Positions 45,851 through 58,650 are shown, counted from the first letter of the stretch. The stretch: DNA of 64,000 bases from Lottia gigantea (GCF_000327385.1 NW_008711113.1:276915-340914), one strand, 5' to 3'. Translations and numbers: made by a program. Notes: a model not told the origin generated them from the letters alone.

Positions 45851-46844
45851 CAAACAAAGTCGCAAAGTGGCATCAGGTGTTCAAGAATGTTATTAAATTG
45901 AAAACAAAAGTGGGTGCCTATAGGTAAAACGGAATAGCTACTAACGAGGGGTGGGATAAGAAAAAGACAGTCCCAACTGCAGTATTAAAAGCACCAGCTA
46001 CTGCGTTGACGTAACCTAAACTACTACCTACAAGGGTGCAGGGTGCGGAAAGGGTGCGGGGCCACATGCAGGAGTACCATCGCGTTTCTAACCAAAATCA
46101 AAAGAAACGTCCAATACATTCGACATACGATAGCTTTGAATAATATCAAATACTCGTCTAAAATCGTCGCCTTACATCGAAGACGAACGAAACAAAAGAT
46201 ATTATTTCTGACAAACGAGACGTGAACGGTGGATATGTCGACGTCTGCGTCGTTCAATACAATTTCCCCTCCTTTTTCCAATTATATAAGGGACAGTCAT
46301 TAACTTGTATTGTGCGAGCGAATAGACATTTCATGTAACGGTTTTATTAGATTTGTATGAACTTCCAATTTATATACAATTGAAAAGAAAATGGTCTTTC
46401 GCCTCGCGGCTACACTAGCGTTATTAACAAACCTGAATATTTATGTTTAATGTGTCATATCCAATTATCTTTTCTATACTTTAATAATAGTTTCATTTAA
46501 TTGACCTCGGCTCGCAAAAAGGCCAGACCAACGTAATGGAACACAATGTCCTTTGATAGCCACTTAGCTTGATTACAGTTTGTCCTATATTACTAAAAGG
46601 TTTCAAGCTCGACTCGTGAAATGCTTCGATCTATAATAAATGTAGTGAACGTTGTAGAAAAGAATGCTTGAGAGAGTAGCATGGATATTAATCATTTGCA
46701 TGGATGCAACGTAACCATTAGTCGCAGTCGCAGGCATATAAGGAAGAACTATCAGGATTCACGAATGAAACCAGTACCGAATTGCAATCTCAAATCATCA
46801 GTATTACCAACTGTATCATGTTTCAATAAAGAAACCCTTTGATA
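45851..46844. other. Upstream spacer
   Basis: A small GGGTGCGG duplication lies near 46035-46062. Overlapping frames of 60-85 codons at 46024-46281 have no domain. No gene is supported. Confidence 0.4.
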
Positions 46845-47065
46845 CTGCGGTTGCAAACCATTACTGGTTGAAACAGATAATTGCGATCGCAAACCAACTA
46901 AGTTGATTGCGTCTATAGAGAAACATAACCTTATTACGGTCGCAAACCAGTGATGTTATTAAAATGGAAGCAAGTGGCTGTAGACATACTGCGATTGAAA
47001 AACCTAACAACTTATTGCGATCACAAACCAATTCTTTTATTGAAACGGAGACACAAGTCTATAGA
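46845..47065. repeat. Degenerate tandem repeat with TTGCGATCGCAAACCA
   Basis: The phrase (A/T)TTGCGATCGCAAACCA or a variant recurs near 46849, 46881, 46936, 46988 and 47018 with intervening AAACATAACCTTATT and TCTATAGA phrases. TTGCGATCGCAA is a perfect 12-bp palindrome in the best copy. Confidence 0.65.
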
Positions 47066-48319
47066 CAACATGTATCAAAGAGACACCAATCATTGTACCA
47101 TTGACTGTATCATGAATCGTGAATGAAAACAATACATGTCTCGCTGGGCGAGTCTATAGGATAACTGTGACCACACAAGAATTGCCGATCATTGGCGACT
47201 CCCTGGGGTCCTCTTGTTTCCGACAGATTCAATCAACGAGTTAATTGCTAAATGAATGAGCTTTCAATTTACGGAAGGCGAACATTATGCCATTGCATGA
47301 GGATGGAAATCGACGCTCCTGATATCAGTTTACGCTTGGGACTTTCGCTGATATTGTGTCGAGTCTAGTCATTACCTTAGACCATTACTTAAAAGATTAA
47401 TGCGTCTTGGGTGATGGCTATTAGATGAACGGAAATTGGTTTTGAGTTGTTGCCAGACTTGTCGATCACAGGTTGCGATTGTTTCTATTACAGTAATTGA
47501 GACCTAAGACAGACTGACACTCGAAAGCGATGGTCGTGGTATTAGATATTATTGACATAAAGAGTTTCTAACCAACGGCCGCCATTCCAAGATCCATAAG
47601 CTTGGATGGTTCAAAAGTTAAAATTCTTCCAATTGTCATCAAATTTTGTAGGACGGTGACATAAGGAATCTGAAAAAATTCTCAACATGCTCATAGAAAG
47701 AAATGAAACGAAATATTCGGATGTAACTAACTAACTATTTATTTCAAATTTATGAATGAATTTCATTTCAAAATAAGAAAGTCTGTTGTCGTTTGGGCTT
47801 CAATAAAATTATTCCCCGCTCTTGAAAGTTCCGCACCAATAACCCCCCTAAACTAATGGAACTTCCGCCATCAAGTATTCTGGTGCGGTAAGTGGTTAGG
47901 TACACGTTAGAGTTCCATTAATTATAAAATTGCCACTGATATATTGTTCGAAATAATCGTCCAACAATTACTCGTTTTTTGTCCCACAACAATTATGGAT
48001 TCGTCAAAAGTCAGAATCCCATTTCGAATTAGCATGGAATGGAATGAGATTTACAGATCGTCAATGTGTTCAAGTTATAGCAAAGAGGTCGTTTGTTGTC
48101 TCATCCGAACCACTTGAACCCTTTCCCCGTGTAACATGCAGTACACCTACAGCATCCCAAAATGATTTGACTTCCTACTTGGAGTGAAAAAAAAGCAGCG
48201 GTGTATCACTTCGAACACCTCCTTACCTACCACTACCAACAGCGCAACACGATTTGATTCCCCAAGACCCTTTTAAACAGACCCAATTTCCCATGCCCTA
48301 CTAATATACAACCAGCAGT
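47066..48319. other. Unique upstream stretch with a SINE-end relic
   Basis: AATGGAATGAGATTTACAG at about 48034 resembles a SINE tail end. The rest, especially 47200-47560, is repeat-free and slightly less AT-rich. No exon can be supported. Confidence 0.35.
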
Positions 48320-48503
48320 CCTTCCAAAAACTCCATTTGGATTTCGCAGCATGAAGCGAAAGAAGCCAAAGTATTTTGTCCAACCCGAACAGCTCTTACC
48401 CGGCATAACCTTCCAAAATCTTCATTTGGATTTCGCAGCATGAAGCGAAAGAAGCCAAAGTATTTTGTCCAACCCGAACGACTCTTACCCAGCATAACAA
48501 CAG
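48320..48503. repeat. 89-bp tandem duplication, nearly identical
   Basis: CCTTCCAAAA begins at 48320 and 48409. TTTGGATTTCGCAGCATGAA, GCGAAAGAAGCCAAAGTATT and TTGTCCAACCCGAAC are identical in both copies. Few differences are seen, so it is recent. A 64-codon minus-strand frame spans it and shows the repeat twice, which I take as incidental. Confidence 0.9.
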
Positions 48504-50079
48504 TACAACACGAGTTGACTTCCCGTCCTTTTTAAAGACTTCCAGCAGCTAAGGATGACTAAGAATTGATTTGTGGATTAGACTGGAGTGTGGTGTAATG
48601 AATATCAAGATAATTGGTTGTATGTTGAACGACAGTCGAGTCTTTAACAACATGTAAACCTTCTGTCAGTTGTCGCTCTCGCCAAACCATTTGTCCAAGT
48701 AGCAGAAGACATTTTAAGATTGGCAGACGACATCTCGAATGACAGAAGTGGGAAAAAAGACCGAGAAACAAATGTTGTAAAACAACTAAGAAACCAAACG
48801 AATATAAACAATTTAGATCAGTATGAGAGCAAAAGTGGGGAGACAAAATGTCGTAAAAACAAGATCGAAACTAATGAATTAAGAAGCTCTTGTATGACGT
48901 CCACGACTTGTTTCTAGAGAAAACCCCTTGACCATCCATAATTTCTTAGTACGAAAAGTGATCTTACACACCAGGCTTACGACCAGTGAATGGCAGTTGA
49001 ATAGTGAAGTCGGTGGAGTTCGATTGCTGTCTACTGGGTGGTAATGGACCTATCGTAAGAACAATATTAATGCCTAGGCCGGTGCTTCCGAAAGTCGGCT
49101 CAGTATTGGCTTTCAATCCCTATGATCTAAATGAATAATAACATACCTTTACTCTTTTCCGCCTCCATCATTAAAGAGTTCCTAATTAATAATCTCAAAG
49201 TTACACGACTTAATGGCATGAACTTGTAAAACATGAAACGCTTGTTTTCTTCTCGCGGTACCTGTCTTAATGGTTTTACCACACGTTGAATGGGAGAATA
49301 TACTTAAAGTATATAACTACACAATATATGTCATTTAGTACATACTTGCTGAGGCATTACTTGCCATGCCTGAAGAATGCTATGTTCTATAGTGCATTGA
49401 GAATGGATAGGGAACAAGGGAAGCTATTGCTGAATAATACAATGCTCCATGGTACAAGCAATACGACATAAAACTCCCTTCAAATTCCATACCATCTAGT
49501 GTATATCTGCATTATAGGCAGAAAAGCGAATATTACGGCTAACCCCCCGCCCCCTTACCTCTATCCTTATTCAACTAACCAGTGTAAGCAGAACCAGAAC
49601 AACATAAGCATGATAAGCGTACGTAAACCTAACGGCTTACCCCCTACCTCGACTGCTGATACGACCACTGAAAGAAGATATTACTGGATACCTTGGGGCA
49701 CTAGACTTGAATTAAGGAAACTTGATTACTGTGGTATTAGAATATCAGAGATTGAAGTTTAATATTTAATAACATTGGACGGTGGTTCGACTTGATTTGT
49801 AAAATTACAAAGACGTTCCCATGAAATATATTAATGTCATGCTTGATTTGAACAACCGAGTCTTTCTTAATGATATTTTTTCTTTGGTAATGTGGCCGAA
49901 ATAATCGTAATTTTTATTACATGGAGACAAAATTGTAAGTGTTAACTCCGAACCATGTTCCAAACGACTTATTGCCAACAGACGTTACAAACTTGTTATT
50001 TTCAACAGAAACAGTTGTGAACAATATTTGTTTACTCTATTTGTTGACGGATAAATAATTCGTTGACAAAGTTTACAGA
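48504..50079. other. Upstream spacer
   Basis: Weak SINE pieces (GTGCATTGAGAATGGATAGG near 49391, ATAAAACTCCCTTCAAATTC near 49468, plus orientation). Short frames without domains. Nothing else is recognised. Confidence 0.4.
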
Positions 50080-50345
50080 TACAGAATATGTTGACAATTT
50101 ACAGAATTTGTTGACAAAGTTCATGTGATTTGCTAACAAAGTTTACAGAATTTGTTGACAAATATACAATTTGTTGATATAAATATACAAGTAATTGACA
50201 AATATACAATTTGTTGATATAAATATACAAGTAATTGACAAATATACAATTTGTTGATATAAATATACAATTTGTTGACAAATTTTGTTGCCAAAATTTA
50301 TAGAATTTGTTGCCAAAATTTACAGAATATTTTAACAGAATTTTG
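50080..50345. repeat. Minisatellite with TTTGTTGACAAA and TACAATTTGTTGATATAAAT
   Basis: Outer units of about 22-28 bp (ACAGAATTTGTTGACAAAGT type) enclose a younger 49-bp repeat (landmark TTGACAAATATACAATTTGT, followed by TGATATAAATATACAAGTAA) present about three times with no difference seen between copies. TTTGTTGACAAA contains a TTGT/ACAA inverted pair. Confidence 0.85.
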
Positions 50346-52795
50346 TCGACGTCTATCATGTCCGGAGAACGGATAGGGCCAGAACCGTCAAGTTAGTAAA
50401 CTTCCATACCAATCTAACAAGCAAATTATTCTTATTTCACATTAGAAGACCAGCCAGGCTAGTGGTTATCTCGAGCTTCATAAATCTTCATGGATAATAT
50501 TACGCAGATTAAGTCAACAAAGGCCGTGAAAATTCGCATTATCTCGATAAAAACCATTACGTGGCCCATAAAGTAATTTACCCATTCATATCTCTTGATA
50601 CACAAGGCTAGCGTTAGATTAACGTTTTAAATTTCGGTCGCCGTCCAATATTTGAATATCTTATATTACCGCTTCCTGTCATGTATTATTTTTCATCCTC
50701 GTTTTTAAAGGCATGATTCGTTATTTTCGATGGGTGGATTTGAATCTTGAATATATGTAAATAGTCTTCAGAAGTACTAGAAATGTACGAAAATCGCATA
50801 CTTCCTTCAAACATATCTCCTATATCTATATATGTCTTTTCTATATGTGACTGTGTCTGAAGAAAAGACGACTCGTCTTTTAAACTTTCAAACGCGGATA
50901 ACTCTGGACACAAATGGATTTGAAGACTCACATCTTGACCATGAGCTCAGAATACTATTACTGATTAGCTTAGCTTAAATATTCCTGTTTCTAAAATTGG
51001 GGTCAAACGGGTGGTGATTACTAATTTACAACTGGGTCAACCAGAATGAAGAAAGACGATACCCTATATAATTACACGGTAATGTCCCTTTAAAATCTTA
51101 ATTACGCTTTTTATTATATAGCTCACGAGGAAACCAAACACAAATTTCAAGGTCCGTTACAATTTTGTTATTTTAGACTCAAAATGAAAACAGATTTTCT
51201 TTCAAAATGGATATTTTTCTAATCAATTGCCAACAAAAATGGCTATGGTCTGACAACCTTAAATTTATTTTCACCAAATTTGAACCAAGCCCAAATGTTT
51301 GGTCAACTTTTGTTAACAAAATAATATTTTTGTTATTGTCGTTTCAAGAAAAACTGGTTGAAATATAATCAGGTTTTAGAATTTAGATTGAGCTATACGT
51401 TACGTTACGGGAATAAAAGAGGCAGAGTTTTAGATCCTATTGTTATGCATTTAAACTACGAATATAGATGGAAGTGCACAATGGGGGAAATTTGTCGGGA
51501 CATGCAAAGAAAGAAAGCAATAAAGTTTATGTTCTGGCTAATAGCCTATACAGATGAACACCATGTTGTGTTCAATGAGGAAGCTAATAAGTTGAATTCA
51601 TTGAATGAAAGAGATCGTGTTTATCGTTTAAGTGCTCTGCGTTTTATATGGACACTTGACAGTGTGCAATGAGGGACATTCAACTACGATTGTGTACTCG
51701 TATTACGTAGTACAAAACCTCAATTTTAGAGCGCACTCACAAAAGAGTGGATTCATACATCTAACGTAACCAATTACGGAAACCACAGCGGTCAGTTAAA
51801 TTTCAATTACGAGTGAGAAGCAATTGGGTGCTTTAATCGCTTCATCCTCTTTAATGCAATCAGGAATTGAGTAAGGATATCTATTAACTGAGTAAATGGA
51901 CACGAATAAAATTACCTTGTAACGATAAACAAAATGTATCAGTCCGCGTAATTCGAATTTGAGTATATAGAAGCTTTTAGAGAGAGCTCATAAAGCAAAG
52001 CAAAGTTACTTAACGCCAGCGTTAAAATAGCTTACAAACACTACTTCGTATAATGCATTGAAAGCCTTCTTACAACTGAGTCGATGAAAACGCTGCATTG
52101 AGATGACAAAAAAAGAACCTATAGGAAAATTACTGTCGGTGATTTTAAAAGCATTTGGCAACTAATGACGTTGAATCGTTCGAGGAAAAAAGAAAAGTCT
52201 AATTCCTAGGTTTAAGTTAGCACGTTGTAAAAGGGTAATTGCTCGACTATTCTTCGCCTGTAATTTGTTGCCATTAAATAAATTTGGCTAATGTGCTTAC
52301 ACTTTTAAATGTTTTCTAATGCAACCTTAACTGAGGGCACAGTCATTATACGAACCGCGTCGACAAAAAACTAAAGCTAACTGCTAATGGATTCGAAGAA
52401 AAGGCCTTTAAGTGCTGGAATATGCATCTCCTTATAATGTTGAAAGGCTTGCAATATTCTGCTATTGACATTTTTAATAATGCACAGTTCCTGATGCTCC
52501 TGGAAATCTATTAACATGATGCCATCATTTATGTTGGTCTTTCTTTTAGAGGACAATTCAGATTTGGTTACAGGTCGGTGATTATGGCGTTTTTCTATGA
52601 ATTACTGGATGGGCAAGCGCGGTGAGTAGGGCACAGAATTTTCAAAAGTGGCTTACATGCTTTTCCTGCTTTAAGAAATTCGAAACTGGGGGTTCTAAGC
52701 CGGGGGCATGATCCGCTATTTTGCACATTGCAACTCATTCCACAGAACAAAATACTTCGTTGTCCATTTACTATCTCACTAAGCACCATAAAGAA
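50346..52795. other. Unique upstream stretch
   Basis: About 2.4 kb. A 104-codon frame at 51358-51672 is rich in charged residues but has no domain I recognise and ends in a SINE-like GACAGTGTGCAATGAGGGAC, so I do not call it. No other feature. Confidence 0.4.
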
Positions 52796-52860
52796 GGAGA
52801 TTCGAACCCATGGCATATATTCGCCAAGCACACTCGCAACCGCAAGTCCTTTCCAAATTT
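52796..52860 (-). repeat. Single tRNA-like unit related to array B
   Basis: The complement of 52796-52810 is TGGGTTCGAATCTCC, the same B-box phrase as in array B (2143). Upstream on that strand GGACTTGCGGTTGCGAGTGT and GCTTGGCGAATATATGCCA sit where a long-variable-arm tRNA would have its D and anticodon arms. The A box is poor and no cloverleaf closes. Confidence 0.45.
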
Positions 52861-52979
52861 TGCACATCCAAGTCCATAAAAACAAAAATGTCCTTCATCA
52901 TAATATGTCGAATTTATTTGGTACACGCAAGCTAATAACATAACTCGTACGTCAATATCAAATATAACAAATAACACGT

Positions 52980-53055
52980 TACAGAGAGAACGATCGAGAG
53001 AGTGAGAGAGAGAGAGAGCAAGAGCAAGCGAGAGAGACACACAGAGAGATAGAGG
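52980..53055 (+). repeat. GA-rich microsatellite
   Basis: GAGAGAGTGAGAGAGAGAGA with AGAGCAAGAGCAAG and ACACAGAGAGATAG extensions. Purine-rich on the plus strand. Confidence 0.9.
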
Positions 53056-53639
53056 CAAAGATTTTTAATCAATTCATTAATTAACGTACTTTCTGATTTA
53101 ATTAGACAAGCACACAACACAACTAATGAAAAAGTTACGATGTAATTAATTTTAGACCAAGCATTATTGATAGTAATGCGATCTTTTATCATAGCATTCA
53201 CTAGTACATTAGAAGAGATAAAGGCTCGAGTCTTTCTTCTATAGTTAAATACGTAATACTCTATTGTGTTCTATTAAATGCTTTAATGACATTTCTAATG
53301 AGATTTCTCTTTTCTTTAGACTTTTTTCTTTTCTTTTCCTCCGATTCTTTTTTCATTAACGATCCTAATTGGATATACTAACAGAAGTTTCCAATAAATT
53401 TATCCAATTTGCTTCTTAGAAAGCGCCAATTTCAAATCAATCTTTTGAACTACCATGTGGGTTTTATCCGCAATCGGGAGTCGCGGGTCGGGAGTGAGAG
53501 CTGGGTACAGGAAGGGGTTCATATTTCGTTCAGTTTTCGTCCATTCATGTGCAGAAACATTGACGAAAAGCTCCACAGTTTTGTTTTTTTTTTTCCAATT
53601 TCGTTTATCATAGCTAAAATTCCGCTCATCGGAATCGAC
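53056..53639. other. Upstream spacer
   Basis: Nothing recognised. It contains a CTTTTTTCTTTTCTTTTCC pyrimidine tract near 53321. Confidence 0.35.
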
Positions 53640-54475
53640 GACAGATCGACCCATTAATACAAACTGGTTCATATTTCATTAAATCATACAATCAGTTGTC
53701 CTTAACATTTGCTAAAACCATGCTGAATTGAAATTTAAAGACATATAGCAAGACGGTTTCGTGACAAATTTCATGTAATTCATTAGAGTCCAAGACCAGT
53801 CGCTACATCAACACAAAAAGGGTCCGTATTTCAATTAATTAATTTAACAACATTCTACAAAATTTCCTTTACGATTCTCTAATACCATTACTATAGTTAG
53901 CAGACGACAACAAAACACAGCAAGGCAGTATTATGACAAAATTTTCTCCAACACAAATGGCTAGCCTGCATCAAAACAAAGTGGTCCATATTTCAATTAA
54001 TTAGTTTTTCATCATTCTTCAAACTTGCCATTACGATTTACTTTTCAAGACCCATAGCAAGACAATTTGTCGTTTCTTCACAGAAACCATCCTAAGGTCG
54101 ACGACAAATTGATACATGGAAACGAAGTGGTTCATATTTCAATTAATTAGTGTTTTTTTAATATATATATTCTTCAAAGTTTCCTTTATGACTTGATGAA
54201 GTTCGCTAAAAAAGCGACATAATAGCACAGCAGAAAAATGACAAAATGTTCTCCAAATCGCTACATCAAAACAAAGTGGTCCATATTTCAATTAATTAGT
54301 GTTTTTTAATATATTATATTCTTCAAAGTCTCCTTTAAGACTAGCAGAAATTCGCTTAAAAGATCAGATAATAACAAGGTTGTAATATGACAAACTTTTC
54401 TCCAAATCGCTACATCAAAACAAAGTGGTCCATATTTCAATTAATTAGTTTATCGCTATTCTTCAAACTTTCCCC
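53640..54475. repeat. 150-160-bp tandem repeat, six units
   Basis: GTGGTCCATATTTCAATTAA or a variant recurs with GGTC/GGTTC starts near 53666, 53821, 53982, 54129, 54278 and 54427 (periods 147-161). Each is preceded by a CGCTACATCAAAACAAA block and followed by ATTCTTCAAA.TTTCC. The last two or three units are most alike and the first two most diverged, which suggests growth from one end. Confidence 0.85.
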
Positions 54476-54789
54476 TGTGTTTATTTTTCATCGTTTTTGA
54501 TAATTTATACTGTATATGAAATTATTTAGAGTGGGTTTTATGTTTATTCAGTCATCTTCTATATTAACATTGTCACGACCGCTCGTATATTAGGTTTCGT
54601 GGGATTTCTTTGAAGAGCTCCTCCTAATTATGTACTGAAGGTATCCAATTTTAACATAATTACAGCACAGGCTTCGTTTTAAACTTGAGTAATTTTGAAG
54701 ATTTCGAAGCTCAATTCATGCATGAAATTTTGGTGTTAGATTGACAAGGGTGGGTTAACAGTGGAATTTCGTCAAATTTATCGCAAGCT
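54476..54789. other. Upstream spacer
   Basis: Nothing recognised. Confidence 0.35.
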
Positions 54790-55215
54790 CGAGCTTTAAG
54801 ATACCCTATGTACAAACGTATGAGCTACTACAAACGTTACAGTTTCCTCAACGACCTAGCTCTCTACATACATTTCATCAACGTATGATCTGCGACAAAT
54901 GACCATGATATAAGAAACCTTACGTACAAAATATGAGAGTTACTACAAAGTTCCCTCAAAGACAGGCTCAATACGTACAAAACGCATGAGTTCCTACGAC
55001 CATTTCCCATAACCTCAAATTCGTCGTAAATTCGAGTTACTAGGAACATCTCAGTTTTCCATAACGTAAATTTGTCGTTAGCTCTAGCTATTAGATAACC
55101 TCTGTACAAAACACATGGATTGCTGCAACCGCTGCAGTTTCCAATAACGTTAGCTCTAACCATAATAATATACCTTACGTGCAAAACGCATGAGTTGCTA
55201 CAGTAGCTGCAGTCC
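54790..55215. repeat. Degenerate tandem repeat with ACGTACAAAACGCATGAGTT
   Basis: Five or six units of about 80-90 bp with (T)GTACAAAACGCATGAGTT, GCTAC.ACCG.TGCAGTTTCC, ATAACGT and TTAGCTCTA phrases (near 54809, 54925, 54973, 55100 and 55180). Strongly diverged. The minus-strand 106-codon frame in it repeats in phase and is not a gene. Confidence 0.7.
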
Positions 55216-55599
55216 CCTTCACAACGTCAGTGTGTTTTTAATGGCCCACTGTTAATTGAATTCGCCAATACAATACATGTCTTGTATGAACGGTACAGTA
55301 TTCACATGTTCCTTTGTCTTGTGTGACGGCTTCCTTTCTAGCTATCACCAACTAATTTGAACAAAAAACCGTATGTCAACGTCTCTAATCAGTCATTGAC
55401 TGTGTTGTCAAAAGTGACGTAGCAGTTTCAAAACCTTTAAATGGGATTTGAGTACGACATTTTGGATTTCTTCATCGTACTCGTAAAACTCGCCATGTCA
55501 ACTTCTTTTGTATCTTACGTGATCATGAATAGAATTTGGGTAGGAACTCGTAGGTTCCTTTCGAAGCATATGTAATTGAAGAGCTAGTGCTGATGTCCT
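55216..55599. other. Upstream spacer
   Basis: Nothing recognised. Confidence 0.35.
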
Positions 55600-55885
55600 G
55601 CACTTTTCTAGGATGTTCTGACATAGGGCTTGAAGTCCCAATGTCCTGCATCTTTCTTCGATGGTTCACATGACAAGGTCCTTTCAGTCCTAATGTCTTG
55701 CACCTTTCTTAGATGTCATGACATAGCGTTTGAAGTCTCAATGTCTTCTACCTTTCTTAGATACCCTACACCTTGCTTAAGAAAGGTCATGACATGGGGT
55801 TCGAAGTCCCCATGTCCTATACCTCTCTTGGATGTCATGATATGAAGCTTGAAGTCCCAACGTCTTGCACCTTTCTAAGCTAAGG
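55600..55885. repeat. Minisatellite with GAAGTCCCAATGTCCTGCAC
   Basis: Five units of about 50-60 bp: GAAGTC(C/T)CAATGTC, TTGCACCTTTCTTAGATG, TCATGACATAG.G. One unit contains an inverted stretch (CCTTGCTTAAGAAAGG near 55773). A 71-codon frame is incidental. Confidence 0.75.
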
Positions 55886-57154
55886 CAAATACAGGCAGTG
55901 AGGATAAACCACTGAATCAGTGCCTCGACCAAACAAGGGAACATTAAGCTGTCACCTGTCACTTCCGGACCCTTTGACTATTGAATAGCAGATCCGGAAA
56001 CATCCCTGTTGTCCGGACAACCGTCAGATACCAAACAACCAAACTGACAACCCATAGAAGATCATTGAATCAACATCCTCTCTCCAAGGAACATTGTGTT
56101 CTACGTCCAACGACCCTACACCCTATTGGCATCCTTAATCCAAAGAACAGTCAACCTACTGATATGACGATATAATTGTAAACCATCAAACACAGCACTC
56201 AGTCAAGTCATCTCGACGCACGAAACACCACAAAATCTCTTTAAGACAACCACTTAAGAATTGTCACCTGCTCGAACATTCCATATATTTGAATTAAAAA
56301 GAAAAACAAAAATCCAACTCACCATTAAAAGGAGACATTCCAGTATCCATGATATAAATATCCAACAAAGAGTATATATTATCAAGTCTTGCAGACGACA
56401 CTTTTCAAATAAGAAACGCAAGCAGACGTCCAAAAAGTTCGACGTGTAGCAGACGATACTGTGTATTCGTCTTTACCAGTAGTTAGTTACTAGTATAGTT
56501 TAAACCAAGTGTATTTAAATGACAGAAGTCTGTGTTCGTCAAACGCTATCAGTTAAAATGACTCGATATATCTCTCCAACACTAGTTTTATATATAACTT
56601 TATATATATAGACAAGACACAGTATATTATATATGTACAACACAAAAATCCTCCACGGGCAAATGACGCCGATATGTTGCCTTCCCTTACGTACGTACGT
56701 TAATGCGATCCACGGTTTACTCCACTGCAGGGTAATTCGCTGTCACATCGCTCATTAGAAGAAACACACAATGCTGAAAGATTGAATGGCTTGCTTAATG
56801 ATTTCCGCTTAGCCAATCAAAACAGAGAATTGAACGATAATGACTAGCAGACTGTACCATTGTGAGCTCAAGGGGGTGAAAGGTAGCTAGACTGTCTGTG
56901 TTTTCATTTTGAAGAGCGGGAAACACGGAACACATGTTGTGTGGAATAATCGGGCGTGTAGAGGATAGCAATAGAAGAATCAACAGAACTAGCTAATTAC
57001 TGGTACACGGGATGAATGTTTTGATCAATAGCAATTTACTAGCTATAATATGGCTAGATTGGAAGGCAAATGGAAAAATATTATCCATGAATAGCTCATT
57101 TTCTATTACAGTTAAGTGGACAAGAGGGCAAAATAGGGTTTATATTAACTACGG
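55886..57154. other. Upstream spacer with a TA-rich tract
   Basis: TATATATAACTTTATATATA lies at 56589-56608 and an ACGTACGTACGT palindrome at 56691-56702. A CCAAT sequence (GCCAATCAAAA) lies near 56813 on the plus strand. I cannot show a promoter here. Confidence 0.4.
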
Positions 57155-57555
57155 CATTGAAATCTCAATTGCAGAGTGTCATTGAGTCTTGAAGTTACCA
57201 CTCTTGAACCACATTAAAAGGGAAGTAACAACCACTATACTGAGATCTCAATCGCAGAGTGTCTTTGAGTCTTGTGGTTGCCAATCTCAAACCACATTAA
57301 AAGGGGGTAAGAGTATTTCTCAGTCTTTATACTGAGGTCTCAATTGCAGAGTGTCTTGAGTCTTGAAGTTGATATTCTTGAACCATGTAAGAAGATATGT
57401 TCGGGTTTCTCTTAGCCATGGGCGCTGAGACCTCAACTGCAGAGTGTCACTGAATCTTAAGATTCGTTAACTGAACTACCGAGAACATCATTAGAAGAGA
57501 AGTAAGGGCCTTAACAACTACTGCGCCGAAGTCTCAAGTGCAGAGTGTCATCATA
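57155..57555. repeat. Tandem repeat with TCTCAATTGCAGAGTGTC, five units
   Basis: GCAGAGTGTC recurs at 57171, 57254, 57344, 57439 and 57540, so the spacing widens steadily (83, 90, 95, 101 bp). Each is preceded by CTGAGATCTCAA or a variant and followed by (T)TGAGTCTTGAAGTT. Middle segments vary. Confidence 0.85.
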
Positions 57556-57704
57556 AAATCCAAAAAACACAAATTTCAGTATCAGAGTGAAAATCATTAT
57601 TTAAACGTGATGAATTTTACAAGTGTTTTCAATCAACACGACGACCTTTGTACTATTTTCGCCAATCCAAGGAATTACAACGAATGAGGAATTGAATAAT
57701 AGAA

Positions 57705-58650
57705 GATGAGGGAAGAAGAGGCATAATTTAAAAACGACGACAAGAGGCATAGTTAATGAAGACGACAAGAGGCATAATTTAAAAACGACGACAAGAGGCA
57801 TAGTTAATGAAGACGACAAGAGGCATAATTTAAAAACGACAAGAGGCATAGTTAATAAAGACGACAAGAGGCATAGTTAATGAAGACGACAAGAGGCATC
57901 ATTTAAAAACGACAAGAGGCATAGTTAATAAAGACGACAAGAGGCATAGTTAATGAAGACGACAAGAGGCATATTTTAAAAGGCGATAGAAGAGGCGTGG
58001 TTATAAAGACGATAAAGGCATAGTTTAAGACGAGGCACTAAAAGACAAGTCGAAAAGGCATAGTTAAATAAACGAAAGAAGAAGATTTATAGTTTAAAAG
58101 ATGACAATAGGTGTGGTTAAAACGACACGAGGCATGATTAAAAAGACAAGGGGCATAGTTAAAAAGACAAGGGGCATAGTTAAAAAGACAAGAGGCATAG
58201 TTTAAAAGACGACAAGAGGCATAGATAAAAAGACGACAAGAGGTATGGTTAAGACGGCAAGAGGCATGGTAAAAAAGACAAGAGGCATAGCTTAAAAGAC
58301 GATAAGAGGCATGGTTAAGACGACAAGAGGTGTGGTTAAGACCACAAGATGCAAAGTTAAAAAAAAGACCACAAGAGGCATGATTAAAAAAAAGACCACA
58401 AGAGGCATGATTAAAAAGACAAGAGGCATAGTTTAAAAGAAGACAAGAGGCATGATTAAAAAGACAATGGGCATAGTTAAAAAGACAAGAGGCATGGTTA
58501 AAAGACGACAAGAGGCATAGTTTAAAAGACGACAAGAGGCATAGTTTAAACAAAAGGAAAAGATTCATATTTAAAAAGACGATAGATAGAAAAAGAGGCA
58601 TAGTTAAAAAGACAATACAGGCATGAGTAAAAAAGGGATTACAGAAGAAA
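57705..58650 (+). repeat. Purine-rich minisatellite GACGACAAGAGGCATAGTTA, about 35 units
   Basis: Units of 20-27 bp (AAGACGACAAGAGGCATAGTT with T or TT, and AAAA or AATGA joints) run for nearly 950 bp. In the left third, 24-25-bp units alternate between GTTAATGAAGACGAC and ATTTAAAAACGACG types. The right part is less regular. The plus strand is about 70-75 % purine by eye. The minus strand lacks stops in one frame, giving a 243-codon Cys/Leu/His-rich frame. That frame has no start context or domain and is a by-product of the repeat. Confidence 0.95.

Noticed and set aside
51358-51672. 104-codon open frame on the plus strand with fairly normal residue composition
   Set aside because: No family recognised, and its end is a SINE-like GTGCAATGAGGGAC segment. 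Could be tested by RNA-seq or a protein search, but the sequence alone does not support a gene.
56589-56830. TA-rich tract plus CCAAT sequence as an LMO4 promoter
   Set aside because: The spacing (about 200 bp) and orientation do not fit a promoter for the minus-strand gene, and such motifs are common in AT-rich DNA.
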